Positions 13,301-22,394 of a stretch of 64,000 bases of DNA are shown piece by piece. The stretch spans positions 29,109,294 to 29,173,293 of the forward strand of contig NC_080698.1 of NCBI RefSeq assembly GCF_030445035.2. The letters run 5' to 3'. This DNA is from Dasypus novemcinctus (Eukaryota > Chordata > Mammalia > Cingulata > Dasypodidae). Made by a program: the position numbers and the translations under genes. The notes below the pieces were generated by a model. It did no database searches and was not told the DNA's origin. It saw only the letters and a program-made list of their open reading frames with translations. Positions within the stretch are counted from its first letter, which is position 1. Each line of letters starts with the position of its first letter.

Positions 13301-13857
13301 GCTAAAAAGCACATGAAAAGTTGCTGAAAATCTCTAGCAATTAGGGAAATGCAAATCAAAACTACAGTGAGATACCATCTTACTACCATAAGACTGGCAA
13401 CTATCAAAAAACAGAAGTCTACAACTGCTGGAGAGGATGTGGAGAAATGGGAACAGTCATCCACTGCTGGTTGGAGTGCAGAAGGATACAACCATTCTGG
13501 AGGACAGTTTGACAGTTTCTCAAAAAGTTAGCTATAGATTTGCCATATGACCCAGCAATTCCACTGCTGGGTATATACCCAGAAGAATGGAAGATAAGAA
13601 CACAAACGGATGTACACACACCAGTGTTCATAGCAGCATTATCCTCTATTGCCAAAAGTTGGAATCAACCCAAATGCCCATCAACAGATGAATGGATAAA
13701 TAAAATGTGGTATATACATATAATGGAATACTAATCATCTATAAGAAGGAATGCAGTATAAGCACATGTGGTAACATGGATGAATCTTGACGACCTTATG
13801 TTGAGTGAAGCAAGCCAGGCATTGAAGCACAAATACTACATGACCTCTCTGATATGA
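10338..13857 (+). pseudogene. L1-B ORF2 (endonuclease/RT), disabled
   Basis: The ATG at about 10340 is followed within a few codons by a frameshift. At about 10455 roughly 296 bases are missing compared with L1-Y, removing about 98 endonuclease codons including the catalytic glutamate equivalent to E43. The reverse transcriptase part still reads FADD (in the piece 11923-12276), and the C-terminal Cys/His motif is visible near 13430. Many frameshifts divide the rest. The stop at 13855-13857 aligns with the family C terminus. Confidence 0.9.
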
Positions 13858-16800
13858 AACAAGGAAATGGAACTGTCTCAGAGAGCTAGAGACAGGAAGA
13901 TAGGCTTAAAGGAGTTTGGGGGAGAGAGGAAGGTTGAGAGCTGTCGCCTACATGTGTGAAGTCTATGATAAGATGGAGGTAAGTATTTGTACAGGGAAGG
14001 GATAAGATAAGGGCATAGGGATAACTTTGGGTAGGGCTTAGTGGGCTTGAGGGGGACTAGGGTTGGGAGGATGGGTCAGATGGCCCAAGAAATTGGGGAG
14101 AGGGCTGGGGAGAACAGTTGAATATGGGAGAATGTCAGGTATATGTTCAAATCTATAATGTTGAGAAAACTCTTTAGAAAATATAATAAGGAAGGATTAC
14201 ATATATAAGGTGCTTAGGGCGGGCATCTGGTACAGGGACAATCTTTAGGGAGTGTGTGAGTGTCATTTTGTCATTGTGTGTTATATCGTTGGGTGGAGAC
14301 CCATACAATGAGTGTGAAGATGTACCCACATCCTGGGGAGACTCGATGTTCCCAAATAGAGGGACATGTGTCTCTTGAGAGAATCAGCGACTCCCAATTA
14401 GTTAGGGCAGTCTAGTATATCAAGTCCTCAGCATTGTTACAGTATCTGTAAGTCTTGTCCCTCAAGTAGTAAATATTGATTGTGACTGTGGGCCCTGAGG
14501 GGAAGGGGAGAGAGGTATAGAATAGATGGAAGCAGGGCAACTGGGGGTTGGGGGGGCAATGGAAGTGCTCCACAAGATCATGCAATGATGGATAGAGGAC
14601 ATGTTAACTTACACCAAAATGTATAGAAGTCAATAAGCTAAAATGTAAACTATAATGTAAAACATAAGGAAGCTAAAAATTTAAGAATTTGTGCAGTCTA
14701 AAATATAAACCATAAAGTAAACCAAAATTGAACCATGTTTGATAGCTATATTTCAAAATCTATACATCAGCTGCAGCAAATATAACATGAACATGTAAAA
14801 AGATCATTGCTGGGGAAAGGGGAAAAGGGTTTCATGTTAAATATATAAGAGTCTCCTATATTGTGTATGTGAGTTACTGTGATCTAAAACTTTTTTGAAG
14901 ACAAAATTAAAAATGAGAAAAAAAAAAGGAAAAGATATAGACACTGAGGAAGAAATAAAAGAAAGTGCCTTGCCACTGTACATACAGAGCAACACCTATT
15001 ACAGGGATGAAAGGCAAAATGTTTGAAACAAAGCTTTATAATATTTTTCATTTTATTAATACACCAATTTATTTTTACTTTATTTCAGTATTTCTAAATT
15101 ATTATGTATTCTATTTCTAAACTTTAAATCCATCACTATATTTCAATTTCCTATTAATTGAATTTGGCAATATATTAGGTTCATTGTGAAGAAGTTCTGG
15201 AGCACAGAAAGGTTGAACTATGTCAGGGGAGGAACACTGGTGTGGGGTATTATTGATGGGGGGCACATGAGTGGGTGGAGTTCTCCAGGGCATGTATATA
15301 GGGGACATAAAAATGTTCTGATATATGTTGGGTATTTTTATAGTAGTTACAGTTACAAATGTCAACTGAGGGAGTGCTGAGTTCCTATCCAGGAGAGCCC
15401 TTTCACATTCCCCAGTGGAGAACAATAATCCCCCAAGTGCAATGGCAAAGACCAACAAGGAAGGATGGTCCAATAATGAGCACTTGATACTGATGACTAT
15501 TCTTATGAGCCTGTGTGCCTGAAATATGCACTAGGCCTAGAGCTGCAGGGTGCCTAAGAGTTACCATCTGAGAGCCTCCATGTTGCTCAAATGTGGCTAC
15601 TCTTTAAGCCAAACTTAACATGTAAATGCATTACCTTCCCCCCAGCGTGGGACATGACTCCTGGGGATGAGCCTTCCTAGCGCTGAGGGATTACTCCCAA
15701 TCAGTAACTGGTGATGCAACCAGAAAGAGATCCTGAATAAAAGGGTCAACAGCAGAATATCTCAGTTTACATGTTGGATCAAGTGTTAAAAACTACTTTT
15801 TGACACTGAATAAAAGGGGGAAATGGCAAAGACATATGAGTTGATATGGCTAAGAGTCTTCCAAAAAGAGATGGGAGGTCATCAGAGAGGTCACACTTAT
15901 GCACACCTCAACAGGACCCCAGAGAGGGCCAAAGTAGATACAACCATAGGTTCTGGTTCTCCTGAAGGCTATGGAGATCCACAGGGTATATGGTCATGGC
16001 AGATGGATTTGGAGTTCTGTGCCATGTCAGAGGACCCTACTTTGGAATTTGTCCTCCTGAGTGGATGGAGCTGGACTCAGATGGACCTTTCTACACATGC
16101 CTCTTCTGTCACTTTTACTGAACCTGTGGTTGGTGCTAGGGATGGTGCATACTCAGGGGACTTGATTCTCTGGACTGCCCATGTGCCAGCTGGGCCCTGA
16201 GCCTCAGCAGAGTTGTGACTCCTACTCTCTGGTTCATTGGACTTACGCAGGTCAGCTAACAGGGAGGTGAATATAGTCAACCACAACACCAGGGAACCAA
16301 GAGTGCCAACAACTGGAAGCAGAGGAATTGCTTCCATCATCCATGTGGAATCTAAGCACCCTCTTGATTTAGAGGTGGAGTGGATATCACCATCCCAGGG
16401 TCCACAGAATGGAGGAATAAAATATGGGTTAGAGTAGACTTACTGATTTCTACTATGAAACTGTTGTGACTAGTAATAGAAGCAATTGTAGCATTGAGAT
16501 GGAGAAAGTGGCCACATAGTTGCTGAGGGCAGGAAGAGGGAAGAAGAGATGTGATGTGGAATCATTTTTTGGGCTTTGAGTTGTTCTTAATGATATTGCA
16601 GAGTCAGATGCTGGACTTTATATATCCTGCCACAACCCACTGAATGTACTAGGGGAGAGTGTGAGCTACAGGGTCAACTATTATCTATGTGGTGCAGCAG
16701 TGCTCCAAAATGTGTTCACTGAGTGCAATGAGTGTGTTACAATGATGGAGGAGGTTGTTAGTGTGGGAGGAGTGGGGTCGGGGGTGGGGGTATACGGGAA

Positions 16801-16985
16801 CCTCTTATCTTTTTTAATGTAACATTTTTTTTGTGATGTATATATATTGAAAAAAATACAATTTACAAAAATGATGGGGTGAGGGGTGGTGAATGGGGTT
16901 ATGGGAATCTCATGTTTTTTAAAAATGTTTTTTAATGTAACATTCTTTGTGATCTATTAACTTTAATTTAAAAAGTGTAAAAAAA
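13858..16985 (+). other. Long 3'UTR of L1-B with intron-like segment
   Basis: A 3.1-kb 3'UTR, homologous along its length to the 3'UTRs of L1-A and L1-E. It contains GAG|GTAAGT at 13976-13984 and a pyrimidine-containing CAG at 16253-16255; the 2277 bases between (13979-16255) are precisely what the young L1-Y lacks. A G-rich patch lies near 16768-16800. The terminal module (G-rich patch plus AATGTAACATT) appears twice, at about 16765-16860 and 16872-16960. Confidence 0.8.
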
Positions 16986-17974
16986 AAGACTTAAGCTGGA
17001 GCCCCGGGAAATCAGCAAGCAGAGGAAAAGCCAGTCCCAGGAAGAAAGGAACCTTGAACCCAGAGGAAATCAAGCCCCAGGAATGTAAGAGCCCAGGAAG
17101 TCTGAATGATGCAGCCATCTTGCACCAAACAAACTTTGGTGAGGGAAGTAACTTATGCTTTGTGGCCTGGTATCTGTGAACGCCTACCCCAAATAAATAC
17201 CCTTTATAAAAACCAAAAAAATATCCAACATGGCCTGTATCCATCATAGCAAGATCATGTAGAACACTTCCATCTCCCCCATAATGCCCCCTGCTCCATC
17301 TATTCTATTCTTCCGTCCCCCTTCCCTTGGGACCCATGGCAACCACCAGGCTTAACTCCTTGAAGGACAAGATTCATAGTTACTTGCAGCAACACTGAAT
17401 ACTTGACACACTGGTCTGCCCTCCCCTATTAGGCACCTCCCATGCACTCGAGAGACTCCTGCCCCTCTATTTGAGAACATAGTGGGCCTCCCCAGGATGG
17501 GAGTCTACCACCTTACTGCTCATTATATGGGTCTCCACACACTGATATAACACACTATAGCAAGATGAACACTCACACACTCCCTAGAAGCCTGCCCCAG
17601 GTGTGACATGTCCTGATTGTCCCCCATATTCAACACCCAAACTGGCAACCCTCACTTGCAATATCACCAAAAGATTATTCCTAACATTGTAGTTTTAACC
17701 ATGTACCCACAAAACCCCAGTGTTCACCCGCTCCCTTCCCCCAGTTTCATGAACAGTCCAACCCACCCTCCCCACCCCATTCGCCTGACAAACCAGCACC
17801 ACCCAACCCAACAGTATCATTAAACCACTGTCATGTCCCTTCACTGTACAACTACACACTTCCACCTTATCATAGCTTTTGCCCATGTGGGTATTGGCTC
17901 ACAACCATTTTCCTCCCATTTCCTATAAACCTATCTTCCAAACTTTAGCTCTGTGAGTCTACTCAGTTTGCTTA

Positions 17975-19525
17975 ATTTGTATCAGTGAGGTCATGTAAGA
18001 TTTGTCCTTCAGTGCCTGGCTTGGTTCCCTCAACCTAATGTCTTCAAGATTCATCCATGCTTTCCCATGTGTTAATACTGTATTCCTTCTTAAAGTTGAG
18101 TAATATTCCAGTGTTTGTATATACCACAATTTGTTTATCCATTCATGTTGAAGGGCATTTGGATTGATTCCAACTTTTGGCAATAGTGAATAATGCCATT
18201 ATGAACACTGCTGTGCATATGTCTGTTTGTGTCCCTGCTTTCAGTTCTTCTGAGTATATACCCAGCAGTGGAATTGCTGGATTGTATGGCAGTTCTATAG
18301 TTAGTTTTCTGAGGAACTGCCAAACTGTCCTCCACAGTGGCTGCACCATTCTACATTCCCACTGGCAGAGGATGAGGGTTCCCATTCCTCCACATCCTCT
18401 CCTACACTTTTAGTCCTCTTTTTTTTTTTTAAATAGCCATCAGCCTAATGGGTGTAAGATGATATCTCATTGTAGTTTTGATTTGTATTCCCCTAATAGC
18501 TAGTGATATTGAGCATCTTTTCATGTACTTTTTAGCCATTTGTATGTCTTCTTTGGAGAAATGTCAATTCAAATCACTTGCCCATTTTTAAATGGGTTGT
18601 TTGTCTTTTTATTTTCAAGGTGTAGGATTTCTTTATATATGCTGGATATTAGGCCTTATCATATATTTTTTTTAACACATATTATCTCCTTTTGAGTAGG
18701 CTGCCTTTTCTCTTTCTTGACAAACTCCATTGAGGTGCAAAAATTTTAATTTTGTGGAGGTCTCATTTATCTTTTCTTTCATTGCTCATGCTTTGGGTGT
18801 AAATTTCATGAAACCATTTCCTAATACAAGATCTTGTAGATGGTTTCCTCCATTATCTTCCAAGTTCTTTATGGTCTTGGCTCTTATATTTAGATCTTTG
18901 ATCCATCTTGAGTTAATTTTTGTGTTAGTGTGAAATAGTGTTCCTCTGTCATTCTTTTGGGTATGGATCTCCAGTTCTCCAAGCACCATTTGTTGAAGAG
19001 GCTATTCTCTCCTAGTCGAATGGGCCTGGTGGCCTTGTTGAATGTCAGTTGACTGTATATGCAAGGATCTACGTCAGAACTCTGTTTGGTTTAGTATGTT
19101 TATCCTTTTTCCAGTACCAGGCAGTTTTGACCACTGTAGCTTTGTCAGGTAGTGTGAATTTTCCTTTTTCAATATGTCTTTGGCTATTCAGGGCTTCTTG
19201 CCCTTCCAAATAAATTTCAGTTAGTTTTTCCAACTCAGTAAAAAATGCTGTGGTGATTTTTATTGGGATTGCATTAAATTTGTAGATTAGTTTTGTAGGA
19301 TAGACATCTTAATGATGTTTTGTCTTCTTTTCCATGAACAGGGAATAGTCTTCCATTTATTAAGTCTTCTTTGATTAACAGTGTTGTGTTGTTTTCTGCA
19401 TATAAGTCATTTACATCTTTTGTTAAGTTTATTCCTAGGTATTGTTCTTTTAGTTGCTTTTGAAATTTTTTTTATCTTGATTTCTTCCTCAGATTGCTCA
19501 TTATTAGTGTACAGAAATGCTACGG
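17975..19525 (-). pseudogene. L1-A ORF2, C-terminal half
   Basis: Minus-strand remains of ORF2 from the KSVAFLYT segment (about residue 738) to the C terminus. The C-terminal Cys/His region is readable in 18143-18385, and 17959-18183 reads through the usual stop for six extra codons. Several frameshifts separate the pieces. The sequence breaks at 19512/19525, where L1-Y inserted, and the adjoining codons continue at 26902. The 3'UTR of the same element occupies 17237-17975. Confidence 0.88.
19513..19525. repeat. Left target-site duplication of L1-Y
   Basis: AGAAATGCTACGG, identical to 26889-26901. The duplicated bases belong to ORF2 of the older L1-A, whose reading continues across the pair when L1-Y is removed. 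The implied bottom-strand nick, TTTCT/GT, is a relaxed version of the L1 endonuclease preference TTTT/AA. Confidence 0.93.
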
Positions 19526-20035
19526 CGCTTGGAGCCGGGCGGGGCCGGTGCAGGCCCCGGCTGCGGGCCGCGGTAGCGCTTGGAGCCGGGCGGGGCCGGT
19601 GCAGGCCCCGGCTGCGGGCCGAGGTAGCGCTTGGAGCCGGGCGGGGCCGGTGCAGGCCCCGGCTGCGGGCCGAGGTGGCGCTTGGAGCCGGGCGGGGCCG
19701 GTGCAGGCCCCGGCTGCGGGCCGCGGTGGCGCTTGGAGCCGGGCGGGGCCGGTGGAGGCCCCGGCTGCGGGCCGAGGTAGCGCTTGGAGCCGGGCGGGGC
19801 CGGTGCAGGCCCCGGCTGCGGGCCGAGGTAGCGCTTGGAGCCGGGCGGGGCCGGTGCAGGCCCCGGCTGCGGGCCGCGGTAGCGCTTGGAGCCGGGCGGG
19901 GCCGGTGCAGGCCCCGGCTGCGGGCCGCGGAAGCGCTTGGAGCCGGGCGGGGCCGGTGCAGGCCCCGGCTGCGGGCCGCGGTAGCGCTTGGAGCCGGGCG
20001 GGGCCGGTTCAGGCCCCGGCTGCGGGCCGCGGTAG
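19526..20035 (+). repeat. Ten 51-bp GC-rich promoter monomers
   Basis: Ten head-to-tail units start at 19526, 19577, 19628, 19679, 19730, 19781, 19832, 19883, 19934 and 19985, each 51 bp and differing at only a few positions (C/A and A/G near the unit end, single changes in units 5, 8 and 10). Each contains GGGCGGGGC, an Sp1-type GC box, and the short inverted repeat CGGGGCC-GGTGCA-GGCCCCG. The array is CpG-dense. Tandem promoter monomers are known for mouse L1; a promoter role here is inferred. Confidence 0.95.
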
Positions 20036-20309
20036 CGTTTGGAGCCGGGCGGGCCCGGGTCAGGCCGCAGCGGGTACGGAGCCGGGCAGGGCCGGTCCAG
20101 GCCGCGGTGGCGGGAGGTGGATGCCGGAGCCTGCTGGGCCGCTGTAGCGAGCGGAGCTGGGCGGAGCCAGGCCAGGCCAAGGCGGCGTGAGGAGCCGGGC
20201 AGAGCCGGTCCAAGCCTCCGCGGCGGGCGGAGCCGGGCCTGCGGAGGGGTTTCTGTTTTTTTTTGTTTTTTTTTGTTTGTTTGTTTGTTTGTTTTTTTTA
20301 ATTTTACTT

Positions 20310-20344
<35 letters not shown>

Positions 20345-21350
20345 AGCATCTGCAGTACTGGGGAGTTCGTGGGCCCTGGGCGGCCTATTGGGGGTTTGTG
20401 GGAAGGGAGGTGCTTGCAGACCCATTTGGGCAGACAGACGGGGGGGTTTTAGGGCAAAGCGGGGGGAAGTTGTTGTTTTAGATAGTGTTGCAATTGTGAC
20501 ACGTGTGTACCTGTATCTCTCTTCTCCCTATCCGTTCCCCACCGTTTGCCCATCCTCTTTTTCTTTCTTCCTTTCTTCTTGCCTTTCTTTTTTCTCTATT
20601 ATAATTAGTTTGTTTTTTTTTGTTTGTTTGTTTTTTTTTCGGTTTTCTCTTTCCCTCTTGTCCCTCATCTTCCACTTATTTTTACTTTAATTCAAGTATA
20701 CAATAGGTGCTACAGGGAACACCTCACATTTGCTGGGTTTTCCCATTCTCCACTGCCTCATTTCTGTGTGAACTGATTTAGGCTACCTACACTATCCCCC
20801 TTCCCCTGCATCTTGATATCCACTATCATCTACTGTCTCTCCTATATTCCACACCCCACCTCCCGTTCTTTGATCCACAAAGTGTCTAACTCTTAATTTC
20901 TAATACCTTTGTTCTGTTTTCTGTCTATTATCCACTCTTGAAACTATTACCTTTCTTTTCTTTTTCCCTCTCTCATGAAAACAATAGCTGTGTAGTTCAT
21001 ACCATATTCCTCCCAAATTCAGTCATCAACTTCATAAAAGGTACTCTACCTACAGCTATAACTCTATACAATCTACATGAATCTAACCTCCATCCTTCCA
21101 GATCTCATATTCCTGCTTTATTAACATACATCACCAAAACAACTTTACACTTTTCCCTTGCTTACACAATTGCCTTTCCCCAACACTAATACTTTCCTCT
21201 AAAGTGAACTTAACCAACAACAAGTAACTAGAATAAGAAGAAAAAAGTGACAAAGAGAAGATATAACACCTGTGCAAAAATAACAACTAATTAACCTCCA
21301 AGAGCAGACAAAGAAGCTAAGGAACTGATTAAATTTGTCAAAATAAAGAG
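20036..21350 (+). promoter_or_regulatory. Remaining 5'UTR of L1-Y
   Basis: 20036-20245 is GC-rich and holds degenerate relatives of the 51-bp unit. Next come GTTT repeats and a run of 31 T (20313-20343), then about 170 bases of unrelated leader. From about 20700 ('AGGTGCTACAGGGAAC') to ORF1 the sequence matches the leaders of L1-B and L1-E, so the family's 5'UTR homology starts there and everything upstream is specific to L1-Y in this window. Confidence 0.8.
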
Positions 21351-22319
21351 ATGACCAGAAAGCAACAAAAATCTACGAACCAAACCAATAATCAGGAAAA
21401 CATGGCTGAATCCAATCAACAAACCAATAATCACGAAGGGGAGCAAAACTTGGCACAAGCAATGAAAGATCTCAGAACATTTATCACCGACAAATTTGAT
21501 GCAGTAATGAAAGAGGTTAACAACATGAAGACATCACTTGGAGGGGAAATTGCAGACATACGCAAAAACATAACAGATATGATGGGAATGAACACCACAG
21601 TTCAAGAAATCAAAAATACACTTGCAGCAAATATTAGCAGACTAGAAGAGACAGAGCAGAGAATTAGTGATGTGGAAGACAGTACATCAGAAATCAAACA
21701 GATAGTAGAAGGGGTCAATAAGAAGATAGAAAAAATCCAATTAGGATTTAGGGACCTGAATGACAATGCAAAACGCTCAAACATACGTATTATAGGCATT
21801 CCAGAAGGTGAAGAGAAGGGAAAGGGGTCAGAAAGAGTGTTGCAGGAAATAATGACTGAAAACTTCCCAAATCTACTGAAAGAGACAGATGTACATATCC
21901 AAGAAGCACAGCGCACTCCACAAGTCATAAACCCCAACAGGCCCACCCCAAGACATATACTTGTCAAATTATCCAATGCTCAAGACAAAGAGAAGATCCT
22001 AAAAGCAGCAAGAGAAAAGAAAACCATCACATACAAGGGAAGCTCAATTAGATTAAGTGCTGATTTCTCTTCTGAAACCATGGAGGCAAGAAGACAGTGG
22101 TATGATATAGTCAAGGTACTAAAGGAAAAAAACTTCCAACCAAGAATACTCTATCCAGCTAAACTAGCATTCAAACATGATGGAGAGTTCAAAATATTCG
22201 CAGACAAACAGAAACTGAAAGAGTATACCAACAAGAAACCTCCCCTTCAAGAAATTCTAAAGGGAGTTCTGCAGGAAGAAAGGAAAAAACAGGAAAGGCA
22301 AAGTTGGAGGAGAGTATAA
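21351..22319 (+). CDS. L1 ORF1 protein (ORF1p), intact
   Basis: A 322-residue L1 ORF1p, the trimeric RNA-binding chaperone that packages L1 RNA into cytoplasmic particles with ORF2p and is needed for retrotransposition. Residues about 1-30 are a polar Gln/Asn-rich N terminus; about 35-135 form a heptad-patterned coiled coil; about 142-240 the RRM (NIRIIGIPEGEE at 144-155, RHILVKLSN at 201-209); about 245-310 the C-terminal domain with the conserved YPAKL at 268-272, and a basic tail. Length is close to the 338 residues of the human protein. The ATG is the first in this frame and aligns with the starts in L1-B and L1-E. ORF2 follows 75 bases downstream. No stop or frameshift is present, unlike every other ORF1 in the window. 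Confidence 0.96.
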   Translation: MTRKQQKSTNQTNNQENMAESNQQTNNHEGEQNLAQAMKDLRTFITDKFDAVMKEVNNMKTSLGGEIADIRKNITDMMGMNTTVQEIKNTLAANISRLEETEQRISDVEDSTSEIKQIVEGVNKKIEKIQLGFRDLNDNAKRSNIRIIGIPEGEEKGKGSERVLQEIMTENFPNLLKETDVHIQEAQRTPQVINPNRPTPRHILVKLSNAQDKEKILKAAREKKTITYKGSSIRLSADFSSETMEARRQWYDIVKVLKEKNFQPRILYPAKLAFKHDGEFKIFADKQKLKEYTNKKPPLQEILKGVLQEERKKQERQSWRRV

Positions 22320-22394
22320 GACCAACAACAACAACAAAAAAGACAAAAAAAAAATATACAAACAAAATATGACAAACACAAATCCAATCAAAAT

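Larger units (their letters stand above)
7719..16985 (+). mobile_element. L1-B: full-length-class L1 with 15-bp TSD
   Basis: A plus-strand L1 of 9.27 kb containing 5'UTR (7719-9302), ORF1 (9303-10280), ORF2 (10338-13857) and a long 3'UTR (13858-16985). It is bounded by a perfect 15-bp duplication, AAGACTTAAGCTGGA, at 7704-7718 and 16986-17000, inside an LTR fragment. Both frames carry disabling lesions. The 5' end begins within a unit related to the 209-bp repeats of L1-E. It is older than L1-Y judging by accumulated stops and frameshifts. Confidence 0.92.
7660..17228 (+). mobile_element. LTR fragment split in two by L1-B
   Basis: The real sequence is 7660-7718 plus 16986-17228, about 300 bases; the interval between is L1-B. 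Both pieces match consecutive parts of the solo LTR at 47794-48256, and they rejoin exactly at the L1-B target site. The LTR is incomplete at both ends. An 8-bp direct repeat, CATGGCCT, lies at 7652-7659 and 17229-17236, and the right end is A-rich, so this may be a retroposed LTR transcript fragment rather than a proviral remnant. It is inserted in the 3'UTR of L1-A. Confidence 0.62.

Noticed and set aside
19526-20035. CRISPR-like array
   Set aside because: Units are contiguous without variable spacers, in a mammalian L1 5'UTR.
19381-20190. Plus-strand ORFs of 269 and 217 codons with 17-residue repeats across the GC-rich array
   Set aside because: Three frames are open at once because the 51-bp unit is a multiple of three and GC-rich. 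The first ORF starts in flanking L1-A DNA. This is promoter sequence, not a repeat protein.
19500-20250. CpG island marking a host gene promoter
   Set aside because: It lies inside the TSD-bounded L1-Y and ends exactly at its 5' edge.
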